The notes under the pieces: model-generated
Databases searched by the model: none
What the model was told of the DNA's origin: nothing
What the model saw: only the letters and a program-made list of their open reading frames with translations
Position numbers and translations under genes: made by a program
Shown here: piece after piece, positions 20,627 to 30,915 of the stretch
Layout of the letters: the number at the start of each line of letters is the position of its first letter
How positions within the stretch are numbered: position 1 is the first letter of the stretch
Assembly (NCBI GenBank): GCA_012656075.1
Contig: JAAKBF010000056.1
Coordinates: forward strand, 124,001-188,000
Reading direction: 5' to 3'
Length of the DNA stretch: 64,000 nt
Origin: Phytophthora hibernalis
Lineage: Eukaryota; Oomycota; Peronosporomycetes; Peronosporales; Peronosporaceae

Positions 20627-20962
20627 TCACTTAGTTGTGGGGCATGAAGCTTGGTGTATTGACGCCGCCTCCTCCACGGGTGTGGCGAGGAGGCAACCCC
20701 GCAGAATGGTGTTGATACAGGAAGCTTCAGTGGTCGAGTTCACCATTTGACTTGCCATTCTTGCCGTGACATGGTTATCAATGCAAGTGTACCGCTCGAA
20801 AGCTGATGAATGCCAGCGCCCAAACAACTTGATCGTTAGACTCTCGACCCCGGCTGCAAAGAGGGCAGTCGCTCCTCCGATTCTGAAAAGTAGGGCTGCT
20901 ATACAGACTGCCGTTTTCGGCTCCAACGACAAAATATAGTACCGTACCCTTTTATGACACAA
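20627..20962 (-). pseudogene. tyrosine recombinase C-terminal fragment (DIRS-like)
   Basis: Encodes the end of a tyrosine recombinase: F-R-I-G-G-A-T-A-L-F-A-A-G (second catalytic Arg), L-F-G-R-W-H and F-E-R-Y, where the Tyr is the likely nucleophile. It aligns with the end of the recombinase at 8690-8870. The His of the H-x-x-R box is not in this frame. No RT lies next to it on this strand; the DIRS-like RT at 28630 is on the plus strand, so this is probably a scrap of a separate insertion. The open frame ends at 20627. Confidence 0.7.
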
Positions 20963-21006
20963 AAACGCGTTTTTATGAAACCCATTACAAACTCTTATAT
21001 CAAAAG

Positions 21007-21145
21007 TTAGTACTTAGTCAGCCCACCTTTGTTCTTGATGACAGCAAGGCAACGGCGAGGCATGGACTTCACGAGCTTAAGCAGATACTCTTGCTCGATA
21101 GAGTCCCACGCAGTAGTAATTACTTTTGTGCTTTGCATATATTTT
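21007..21145 (-). pseudogene. Tc1/mariner transposase C-terminal scrap
   Basis: The last ~40 codons of a Tc1-type transposase, reading W-D-S-I-E-Q-E-Y-L-L-K-L-V, M-P-R-R-C and ending G-G-L-T-K-Y then a stop at 21007-21009. The G-G-x-T-K-Y terminus is characteristic of Tc1 transposases. No catalytic residues remain. Sequence past the stop (20940-21006) holds a palindromic AAAACGCGTTTT core that may belong to the element terminus. Confidence 0.7.
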
Positions 21146-21661
21146 GGCAAAAGGCTCTGTTATATTAGACCTGACAACTCGATTTTATCCTAATTACGAC
21201 TTTACTCCGACGCGGAAGTGCAGGCTTAAAAGGCATGTGCTAAACGCTAATACTCGATTTTGAAGTACAACCGTCTTGTTTACAGCCTGGAAACGCAGAA
21301 ATGCAGTTCTGGGAGTGCAAAAGCGAGATCGTTGGGTGCATCTCAGCCTTTTGCACGTGGAGCAAATCGAATATGATTTGCACAAAGTCTATTTTAGAGG
21401 TCTAAAATAGACGGCAAAATAAATGCAAAGGACAATAATATTTGATGCAAAAGCCACGATTTGATACGAGTTAATTCTTCACTGAGCATCAATAATGTAC
21501 CGGTCAGCTGGCTATGGTGGCTTTCCTCAATCTTTGTGCATCCGCTGAAGGCTCCTTGTTAAACCGCAGAAACTTAAGAGGCCTCAGAGAGACCGTTTGC
21601 AACCGGAGCGGATGTCTGCAATGGTTGGCGCGTGGGTCGGAGTAGTTGCACTGACAAGGAG
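21146..21661. other. intergenic region
   Basis: No gene recognised. Two copies of a CTATTTTAGA/TCTAAAATAG palindrome lie near 21388-21411. Confidence 0.4.
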
Positions 21662-22412
21662 TTATTTTTTTCTAGACACCCCGCCTGGCCGAAGCCGAGG
21701 ACGCAGCGCCGTCGTTAAGTTCGCAGGCGAGTGCCTCGAGAACGTCGTAAGTTCCATAATCTCAAGTAGTCTCAGAAATTGGAGTGGCGAGGCAATGATC
21801 GATAAATCTTTGTAGCCTTCAAGACCCTCGCGGACACTTCTCAGTAATTCCTGGATCGCCTTCTGCAGCGAGCGAGCAGAACCCAACATCGTCAAAGTAC
21901 TGTTCCATCTAGTCACACAGTCTAGATCTGGAGAAACGAACTTGACATTGATTGCAGTACACACCTCTTGCAATGCCTCTAACAACCCGACAATTTCCTG
22001 AGGATGTCCCGGATCGCTCCAACGCTGTCGTCCATCAGCGGGCACCGTTTCATACCTTCTCTGACAGCAAGTTGAAGTACGTGAGCCAAACAACGAGCTT
22101 GAACTACCTGTAGTCGAGAACCATCAGCCGTCGCAAACCCTGGGGCATCACTAAGGGTGCGAAAGGCAACTCATCGCTAAGGTTCTCCTCTGCAAGCTTC
22201 TCGTTGACCTTAGCGATCATAGTGCCATTGTTGCTCGCATTATCGGTTGTAATAGTCCAATTTTTGGCCTGAAGAGAGTCATCCATCGTCCTCATCGAGT
22301 CAATTAGGTGCTCTGCGAGGCGGGAGAATGTGTGTTGAAGCTGCTTCACGAAAATCGCTGACACGGTCGAAGCTTGCGCACGGTACGCTCGGACTGCCGG
22401 AGGGTACTCCAT
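21662..22412 (-). pseudogene. hAT transposase, C-terminal part
   Basis: The catalytic and dimerisation part of an hAT transposase in at least two frames. 22412-22104 gives W-T-I-T-T-D-N-A-S-N-N-G-T-M, the hAT catalytic-domain signature with Asp. About 22095-22040 gives C-L-A-H-V-L-Q-L-A-V in a shifted frame, and 22093-21662 gives T-R-W-N-S-T-L-T-M-L. The hATC dimerisation end was not seen. The N-terminal part, same strand, is at 24621-25297; the 2.2 kb between them is foreign. Confidence 0.78.
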
Positions 22413-24620
22413 TGATCCGGCGCGATCGAAACCTTGTAGTCACCTTGTGTACCCGACGGATTGGGCGGGTTACGCTCTTCCGGTGTTCGCAGAGACGTTC
22501 AGTGGTGATCCAGGCGGGAGCGGGAGCTTGGTTGCTCTTTCCGGGGTATGAGTGGGTGACGGCCACGCGGGTATACTTCACGCGACAGACGGTGTGCTGC
22601 GATCGGGTCTTGGTTTCAGGCCGATCGCGTGGGGGTGTATCCTTTCTTGTGCTGTTGTAGCCCTTTCCGTTGCGTGCCGCCTCCTCTCGGCGGGATCTTG
22701 TAGTGAGATTGATGTGTGGTCGCACCATGACCAAGCTACCCGGGTGTGCGTCGTGTTCTTGGTCGACGTAGTGAGTTCTTCTTCGGGTAGGATAATCTAA
22801 CTCCTTCCCCGGTATCTGGGAAACACTTGCGTCTTGCAAGGCAAATTGGAATCTACATATCAAAGTAAAGGTCCTATAGATATATCCCTATCTTGCTTCT
22901 CTCCCTATACCGCTTGAGTGCCTCCTGATTGCACACCGTAGCTTGAACTTGCTCTCGTGTACCAAAAGTGCGGTACTTGTGTCGAAATGATCGTACCGGT
23001 TTACCCACATGTCATATGTATGTCTGATACAATCGTTCCATGTACCCAAATGATCACACAACACCTGATCGACATTTACCATGATGATTTGGGTACATAA
23101 CGATACGATCAACACGTACCCAAATTATGATACGCTTGTTAGGTACTCAAAATCCAGTTGGATATAATCGGACTTTAACCACAACCCTCCATAAATCAGC
23201 CCGACAATTTTTGCGATCTCCCTTCAGACGTCCGATCTCGGTGACCCACTTCACGTCAGCCGCCCCCTGACCTCGGGTAAGCCTGGCAGCGGCCGATCTC
23301 AGTGCACACAATCATTTTCTCATGGCTGGGCGCGTTTTCCTTTCCGATCACAGTGCACACATTTGCTTTCTCTCCGCCCGCCGTACTTGATCGTCTGCCG
23401 CAACGTCAGCCACAGCATGACCGAGACGACTGAATCGGCTCCCAGTGTACCTAGCCATCCTGGAGTCAACATGGACGTGCCGCCTGCGACGGTCCGACTG
23501 GCGTGAGGCTCAATGAGGCGTCACCCATTCCGGTTGTGCCGACGGTCCCCGTGATTCTCCCCAATTTGGATTTCGATAGTGTACGGATGCATCTTACGGC
23601 ACTCTCATCGTTGTTGGTGCGGGTCGAATCACAGGCCAGCTTAGTAGAGAATCATGCCATACTTCAACGCGCTTATCGGAATCAAGTGGCTCGTGCTGAT
23701 CGTTTGGAAGCCGACTTGGACGCGGCATACACATTGGCATCCCCGTATGTCGTATATTGTCAACGGCAATACGAAATCCTTCATCGGCGTTACCGAGAAG
23801 CCACCAGAGTAGCTGCTGAGTTCGAAAGTGCGCTTCGTGTGCGGCTGGATAACTCGCGTGAGGTAGAGGAGGCGATGCGTGATCAGCTGCGCGTCACTCA
23901 CGCCGTCTACGCCGAAAAACTTACAACAAGTACAAGCCGTAGTTGACTGTCTCACGCGGCAATTAGCGGAACCGTCAGCTGTTGGACGTACTACCCGAGG
24001 CTAGGACGCCGACTTTTGTCGCTGCAGGATGAATTAGCTCGGGAAGTCGCTGATCGTGATCAAGCCAATCGCATCCTGGAACAGGCTCAGAGCAGCATCC
24101 GCGCTTTCGAAACGGCCCAGCAAGCTTTTGACGAGGCTGCGGATCGCCTACGCAACCAGAGTAAACGGTTAGAGCCGCGCTTGACAGACCTCAGACTGTA
24201 GATGACCCAACAATCCGTTCGATCCCAACGTCAGCTAGATCGCATCAATGCTGAACTTGATCGAGCTAGTGACCGGGCTGATACCGCCGAGGCGACATTT
24301 CGGTCAGCTGATCACGACTTGCAACGTGTCGTCGCCGAGAAGGATAGTGTTCGCACCACTCTTCGAGATGCGCGTAAGTCATCTTGGTACCCCTGTTGCG
24401 CAAGTTGGTGGTGATGCTGACTTAAGGCGGTGGCCGCGACAACGAGCGCCCCGGAGAAAGTTCTTCCGGAGCTAGAAGCGACGACAGCAGTGACGAAAAT
24501 GCCAATAGTGACGAAGATGTCAGCGGTGGCACAAGTGATCGCAGTGGCACAAGTGATCGTGGAAACCGCCACCCGAATAGCGAGGAGGGCATCAGCAACG
24601 ACATGCCAGTAGTGGCACAA
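22413..24620 (+). mobile_element. retroelement fragment nested in the hAT transposase gene
   Basis: Sequence lying between two collinear halves of an hAT transposase, so inserted after it. It carries coiled-coil ORFs on the plus strand (23503-24416) like those of oomycete LTR elements. The part at 22413-22860 has no coding potential and could be LTR-like, but no second copy was found to prove it. Boundaries are approximate; no target duplication was established. Confidence 0.5.
23503..24416 (+). pseudogene. coiled-coil Gag-like ORFs
   Basis: Two open stretches, 23503-23946 and 24016-24414 (the second broken by a TAG at about 24199-24201), encode long Arg/Glu/Gln-rich helices with heptad character, e.g. 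R-A-D-R-L-E-A-D-L-D and R-I-N-A-E-L-D-R-A-S-D-R-A. I do not recognise a named domain. Such coiled-coil proteins precede pol in many oomycete gypsy-type elements, so Gag is the best guess; no protease, RT or integrase follows. Just downstream, CAGTGGCACAAGTGATCG is repeated in tandem near 24521-24560. Confidence 0.45.
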
Positions 24621-25297
24621 ATAACCCTGTATGAGAATACTCGACTCTTGTGAATTCTACCACGACCGACTTTATTATCCAGTCACCGGTAATCCAGGGC
24701 AATGTTAGCACCATGTACCTCTTTTGAGCTGCTGATGTCCGCATGTCTGTAGTAGCGGTTACACGACAAGAATTGTTTTCGAGTAGCATAGTGTGTCGCG
24801 CCAGATCCTTTTCACACTATCATCGTTCCTTAATTTTCTTGCGCAACGTCTTTCGGGTCGGAGGGGTGTAGTCTGGTTCCAGGATCCTGCAAAATGAGCG
24901 ATACTCCTTTTTCAAACAAATTGAAGGGGAGCGCGTTTACGACGATCAATTCCACCAGCTGTTTATCGGCAGCACCCTTGTCAAAGGTGCGCTGTTTAAC
25001 ATGCCCCTCGAACCCAAAAGCAAGTAAGTTAGTATGTTTAGTGTCCTGTGTATCTACAGCAGTCTCTCCATCTCAATCAGAATATTCGTCTCGATGGTGC
25101 TTCCTGAGATGGCGACGAAACGTGGTATGACCGCAGGCATACCATTGAGGGGTAGAGTCTGAAGGGCAGAACATACAGGTATACGAGCCCTCATCATTGG
25201 CGCGAATGAAGGCACAGATGTCGGATCTTTTCTGCACATGACCTCTCCTCCGCTCACTATTCGAGGTGCTCGTACTGGATTCATCTGGATCCTCCAT
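24621..25297 (-). pseudogene. hAT transposase, N-terminal part with BED zinc finger
   Basis: The ATG at 25297 (M-E-D-P-D-E-S-S) opens a protein whose BED-type finger reads Y-T-C-M-F-C ... H-L-R-K-H-H. An in-frame TGA follows at the end of the finger near 25073; the same frame continues through F-D-K-G-A-A-D-K-Q-L-V to a stop near 24838, and a shifted frame carries T-T-D-M-R-T-S and W-I-T-G-D-W (24660-24760), matching the hAT catalytic-domain entry. The open reading ends at H-T-G near 24625, where the inserted retroelement fragment begins. Confidence 0.75.
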
Positions 25298-26374
25298 GAT
25301 GCCTAGATAGGCGGGCGAAAAGAGCGAAAGTAGAAGTAAGCTCACAGCAGGCGGTCTCGGACTCCGAGTGTGACATGAGCATCCCGCTGTGCATCCGATC
25401 GGGTCGAGCCACATGCGATCCGATTGGTCTTCCCTTAACAATCGCGAGCGGCTTTACAGCATTACAGACATCCCTCTCAGTAGGCGCAGTTGGGTCTCTG
25501 AAGCGATTTCAGAGGAATTAGATATTGTTTTAGTTACCATTTAGCAGAGTCCTAAGTTTTTATTAGCAAATGACTTATTTTATGTGCTCAACAAAATCGG
25601 ATTTACCGGTGTATTCAAAGGAAGAGGTGTGCCTACTGAGAGGGACTTCTGTACATGTAGTGTAAAGACGATCGCGACCCTGCCATTACCTAGAATCGAG
25701 ATCCCAGGAAATCGCATGTTGAGAAATGCAATTAGTGACTTCTATTTTAACCCCAGTGAGCCCAGCCATACGATAAATTAAAGGATGAAAAGTTTGTTGC
25801 ATTTTCTTCGCAACAGTTTAGATAAATACGAGATTTCATGGCCATGGCCACAAAGGCCTGCCTTAGTTCTTACCGGAGTGGCACCAATTAGGTGTCCTTC
25901 AACGGCCATGAGGACACAATGTCGATCTCAAATTTGTCTGATATAATATATCATCTGACACCGAATATGATAAAAACACGCGTTTGATTTGAATTGAGTA
26001 TTGGGCCGGCGACGACGGCTACATTTGTAGTTTAGATACTGGTAGAAGAAAATATATGTCATAAGAGACAACTGACACATCAAGTTATTTTCATCCTATC
26101 GTTACCGCTCGTTTGGTAGGATAAAACGCGTTGTGTACGCCACATCAAATGTGTACTTTTGCTGGGCTGTCCGGTGAAAGTAACTTTTGCGGTTGGGTGA
26201 GTGTTCGGACTTGATCCGTGCCGCTGCCGAAGACACGGTCACCAATCGTTCGGATGACTGGCCGGTAGAGCAAGACGATGAACACTGCGGAAACGAGTTC
26301 ATTCTTCTATATGCTACGAATACAGCAAGCACAGTACGTCTAGAGTTTGCTCTGCCCCGCTCCTGCCTCCAGTC
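25298..26374. other. intergenic region
   Basis: Left of the second DIRS-like element; may contain its 5' end. No gene recognised. AT-rich at 25930-26100. Confidence 0.4.
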
Positions 26375-28469
26375 ATGGTCCGCCGCGCCAAACTCCAAGT
26401 TGACGGATGCGTCTTTGTTCTACCCGAGCAAGTTGATGGCGTTACCGAGTACCCGTTCTACGCAAAGGTTACGTCGCTAACGACCGACAATGCGACCGTT
26501 CGGTCCTTCGGCTTGGACGACCCGGTCACTTGTAACCTCGACGTCGCGACTGCCCGCTCTCTTACGGTGTCGAAGGCCGAAGCAACACGAGCAAGACAAC
26601 GTCATCTCCTCCGTCAAGCCGCCTAGACCGAATCCGCTAATCGGTTTTGGCATGGCCAAGTGATTGGTATGGAGGGTCGCCTTGCCCGACTGCAGCTAGA
26701 AGACCGAGTAGTTCTCGCCGAACCTTCTCGCCTTAAACCAGTGGCACCGGTTGTGGCGCTACTACTTCTCCGGGTCCCACTCCACGCCTATGACGCGCGA
26801 CCGGCTCATAGATATGCAAACAACGATACTAGCTCGGATTTTGGACGGCAGCGCAGGTGCACCAGCTTCCAATGCCATACCGGCTATTATGGACGGACTT
26901 GTCGAACCGTCTGACATGCCCGATGGCCAATCCGCTCGGTAGTGGATCGACCCACGCACGGGTGAAATGTGCCGTTTTCATCTCCAGCATGTCGTGGACT
27001 ATGCGTTCGTGGTGGATGTCGACCAATCAGCTCCTGCCTCTCTCCGCCTGTCTATTGGCCCCTCATTCTGCCGGGAGCCTCGTCAGCTCGAGCGAGTGTC
27101 GGCCCCCGATGCCCATAGATCTCGCGATTTGCCGCTCTCCCGCAGCGTGGCATCGATGGAGCAGGCCGGCAGCATCATCTCTCTCTTCGCTCAAGACGTG
27201 CCTTCCAGCCCGGAGCAGGAGAGCATCTCCCAGAGCGCGCTGTCCGTCACGTCCACCAGGCGACGAACACCGCCGACACAAGTTCCTTTCCGACTGCAGC
27301 CGTCCCTGTCCCCGACAGCTCTATGCCCGCTCCGCTTGCGGGTGGTTCTGCCTTGAACCAGTCAAGCAACTCGACCACGTCCCTAGATTCCCGCATCATA
27401 GAGAAGCTCCTGCATCAACCAGAGCTACTCACTCGATTTGTTCAAGTTATTTCCACGACAAGAACATCACGTCCAGCAACCTCCACTTCGGAGCCGGATT
27501 CGACTCGACGATTATCTAAGTACTCTTTCGCACCAACAGCGGTCCAAGTAGCTGTCCACGAAGGAATCACCACTCCAGAACACCGAGGTAAGGCCCCCTC
27601 TGTTTTTTGTTGAAACGGTTGTCTACGCAGTTGCCAACCTCACCCGGGAATCATTATCCGGTTGTACGACTTTCAATTTGGGATGTTCGGCTTATCTATC
27701 ATGCATTTCGTCCCATTCGGCGTTCATCAGCGCATGACATGGCTCAATGCAGGTGGAGCGAACATGCAAAATTTCTCCGCTGGTGTCACTGCTCCGAGAA
27801 CGGCGGCAGCATCCTCGATGGGTGAGTTGGTCGATGCAGCACATTCTTTGCCGCTATGGACAGGAGTTCTTCGCGCAACCGGCTCGCGACGTTCTCGAAG
27901 CGTTACTTGATTTTGTTCAGCACCTCGACGGCTGGCACTCCTGGGTGGCGGCAGACCTCACCCATTTGGTGTTCTGGATCAACTCGGTACTCGAGCAGTT
28001 TCGCTCCTTCGTCCACTCAAGCGACGGCAACATTCACGCGTCAAGTCTCCAGTCAATAGCTCGTCTCTCTCTCAACGATGGCGAGTTGCAGAATGTAATG
28101 CACGCATTGTCTCGCCGCTCAATCCCAGTCGTCCAGCGCCAAGACCTACAACAGCATCGTCCACTTCAATCATCGACTTCACGCGAACGAAGCATTCATC
28201 GGCAGCCTCGTATACCTCCTGCCATTTTCGACCTGATTCCGACCCACAACGGGTTACCAGTGTGCCTCCGCTTTCTGTCCGCAATGGATTGTCCGTCCGG
28301 CGCCTCTAACCGATGCGCTTACGGCGCACGTGGCCACGCTGCTTCTGACAGCCTGGATGCACGCGTAAAGGCCACACCACCCAGCGCATGTGTGGTCTCA
28401 GTGAGCGTTTCTCACATTTTTGAAGGCGCCCTTGCAGCTCTCGGCTCGAGCTGCATGGGCGGAACATAG
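26375..28469 (+). pseudogene. DIRS-like Gag/ORF1, several frameshifts
   Basis: Pieces in three frames, matching the Gag-like ORF of the first DIRS-like element in order. 26375-26626 is the N-terminal domain; after a stop, G-M-E-G-R-L-A-R-L follows at about 26670. Next come D-P-R-T-G-E-M-C-R-F-H near 26950, Y-D-F-Q-F-G-M-F-G-L-S near 27663 (compare Y-D-F-S-F-G-I-R-G-L-S in the first element), and 27747-28469 with D-L-T-H-L-V-F-W-I-N and C-L-R-F-L-S-A-M-D-C. No named domain is assigned. Confidence 0.65.
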
Positions 28470-28629
28470 GTCCTGGGAGTATTGATCCACTCTCAAGACC
28501 ACCATCTGAGCCGCCACCAAGACATCCACCAGTGCAACGCGTTCAAAGAGCTATCCCGCCCAGCGGGATATCGCTACTCCAGGCAGCTCGCATCCATCAG
28601 TACAGCTCGGCTCTCGGACAAAATCCCAA

Positions 28630-30150
28630 GTGGCAATATGGCACCGTTCCTTGGGCATTACAACAACTAACCCAAGCCAGTTTTGCGACGAGTTAGGCTT
28701 TATCGAGCAAAACGCGCTTACCAGCTACGCAATTCGACTTGGTCTCTCTCTAGCCGACATCGTCAGAGAGCGACGAGGAGAGCTGGGTGGTGATACCAGA
28801 CCCAACAAGGGTCTCGACCCCGACCGACTACAATTCGTGCTTCGTGGTTATCCTCACGCTGACCTACTAGTCCAGATCGCTCGTCACGGGATCCTTCCAA
28901 CATGGAAGAAGGAATTCCCTCCGCAAAAGAAGCCCCCGAGGAATCACAACTCTGCACGACTCTTTAAATCCGCTCTCATGAAGAGTATTCGTCAAGGCCA
29001 AGCCAACGGGATCTACCTGGTTGTTGGCTTATCCCTCCTTCGCAAATGGAAAAACATACAATGTAGCCCGTTTGGTGCTGTGGAGAAGAAGGGCGTGGAC
29101 CCTCTTGTCGAAGTTCGTCCAATCCACGACCTATCCTTCCCGGAATCAGCTTCTACGAACACGTATTTTGACGTGGATTGCCTCCCTGAGATTGAGTTCA
29201 AATGCGTCGTCGCCATCGCCAGGCGAATCGAGTGGCTAGCAGGGACCTATCCTGGTATCGTGATCAAGATTCTAAAAGGCTATGTCAAGTCTGCCTTTAG
29301 GCACTTATGATGCACTCTGAACATGTTCGATGGATGGGCGCCACTTTTCCGGACGAAGACGTCTTGGTGATCGATCTTGCCGCTCCGTTTGGTTGGTCTG
29401 GCTCACCAGAATTTTACAGCACGTTCGGACGGGCAATCACCTGGTTGGTGAGTAACAATTCTCCATCATCCGTATCGGAGAGCACTGATGACGAGCCGTT
29501 TTTCGGTTTTGAGTGGGTTGACGACCGTATTCTGGTCGAACCCGATCGTGATTCTCGCCTTGAACTCGCTGAGGCGACACTTCGGCTCAGCATGCTGGCT
29601 GCCCTTGGCCCCAACAGTATCAACGACGCAACGTTTTCTGAATGGTCAACAGAACTACAAGCACTCGGACTGATCTGGAACACCTGCGACCGCACGGTGT
29701 CAATACCGCCCGACAAGAATAAAAAGTGTCTCGATCGAGTATCGGTGCTGCTGGCCGCTGAAAGATCAAGTAAACAGCAGCTCCAGAAACTTCTTGGCAG
29801 TCTACGCTACCTTACGACGTGTCTTCGGGCAGCGAAACCCTTCTTTCAGCTGGTGTGCAATCGACTTCAACCATTCCAGGCGGTGCGCCTATCTGAAGCC
29901 TCTCGACGCTACCTCCAGTGGTTTTACCACATTTTTTCGGACGGTCACCTCGAAAAATTGCCGCTCCGCTTCTTCGGAGATCCCCCATACCGACAATCAA
30001 TCTCTACATGGACACTTCCAACACCGGCCTCGGAGTTGGAGTTTCAAGAACTCTGACTACTTCACCACTTTTATGGTGTTGCCCAGTTCGCGCGTTATGC
30101 TTCCTCGTCGAACATCACCGTACCGTCAGCTGTGACCCGATGAGTTGTTA
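28630..30150 (+). pseudogene. DIRS-like reverse transcriptase, frameshifted, first catalytic Asp lost
   Basis: RT runs 28630-29310 and, after a frame change near 29305, 29307-30056. The palm carries W-V-D-D (near 29515) in place of Y-x-D-D. At the first catalytic site the sequence reads K-G-Y-V-K-S-A-F-R-H where the intact element has I-G-D-V-S-G-A-F-R-H: a GAT to TAT change would turn Asp into Tyr. RNase H begins with L-Y-M-D-T-S-N-T-G (about 30000) in a shifted frame and breaks off. This copy is dead on three counts: frameshifts, catalytic loss, truncation. Confidence 0.75.
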
Positions 30151-30915
30151 TGCAAGGTACGAAATGGTCAATTTTTACAAGTTTGAGAGGTGAATATGCG
30201 GATCAAGTCAGCAGCCAACATCGCTGGCCACGACCCAAGTCGATTTTCGAAAACTCGAAACCCAGGTTGTTAACACATGTACCGCCTTCGTACTACCAAT
30301 AAAGAGCCCATATCTAAATCTCAGCTCCTAACTCGGCCTATAGGCTGAGATATCGGGAAAAGTCAACCCCCAAAACGGGGTCCTAATGATTTGGCGCACA
30401 CTGTAGTAGTGTCTCATAATATTCGAAATTTATTGGTAATGTATTCTGAAAACCCCACCCCGACCCGTCCCCAAAAATATTCTACCCTTGCGACCGACCT
30501 GGTCGCCGAGACTTCGTGGGTGTCACGCGGAGCGTAGCAGCGTACCTAGTTGCTGCAGCAGTAGTGAGCGATGCCGGTGGAAGTTGGTGACGGTTGTGTG
30601 TGACTTTGCTCGTCTAGGCATGGATAAGGCTCGGATTAATGTGAGCTGCTGGGTGTGACTGGGTACGAACCACTCGACCAAGGCTGCGTTCGATGCAAGG
30701 CGATGCAAACTACGGTACCATAGCCAACCGCGCCTCAGCTCACAGGAATCGTCGAGCCCCAGTCCGATGCCTACCCTCATCAGTGACTCGATTTTGTGAG
30801 CTCGCTTTCTAGATATGACCTAAGCTGTAGAGAAGATTGATCCACGACCCGCCTAAAAGTAGAAAGCACCGCTGGATGCTCACGCTTGACCTGCACACTT
30901 GACAGGCATATCGGT
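30151..30915. other. intergenic region
   Basis: Between the truncated DIRS-like element and the right arm of the inverted repeat. No gene recognised. Confidence 0.4.

Larger units (their letters stand above)
26375..30150 (+). mobile_element. second DIRS-like element, 3'-truncated
   Basis: Plus-strand order Gag-like ORF (26375-28469) then RT with the start of RNase H (28630-30150). Both ORFs are homologous to those of the element at 8596-13876. Sequence similarity is lost within RNase H near 30100-30150 and no recombinase follows, so the 3' third is missing. The 5' limit is set only by the first recognisable coding sequence. It lies inside the spacer of the large inverted repeat. Confidence 0.72.

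Noticed and set aside
22413..22860. Solo LTR within the hAT gene
   Set aside because: No TG...CA pair with a flanking duplication could be shown.
22300..22863. 187-residue minus-strand open frame
   Set aside because: Low-complexity Arg/Thr-rich frame crossing the break between hAT and inserted sequence; not a gene.
23503..24416. Possible host coiled-coil protein gene
   Set aside because: It lies between two halves of an hAT gene and resembles Gag-like ORFs, so a mobile fragment is more likely.
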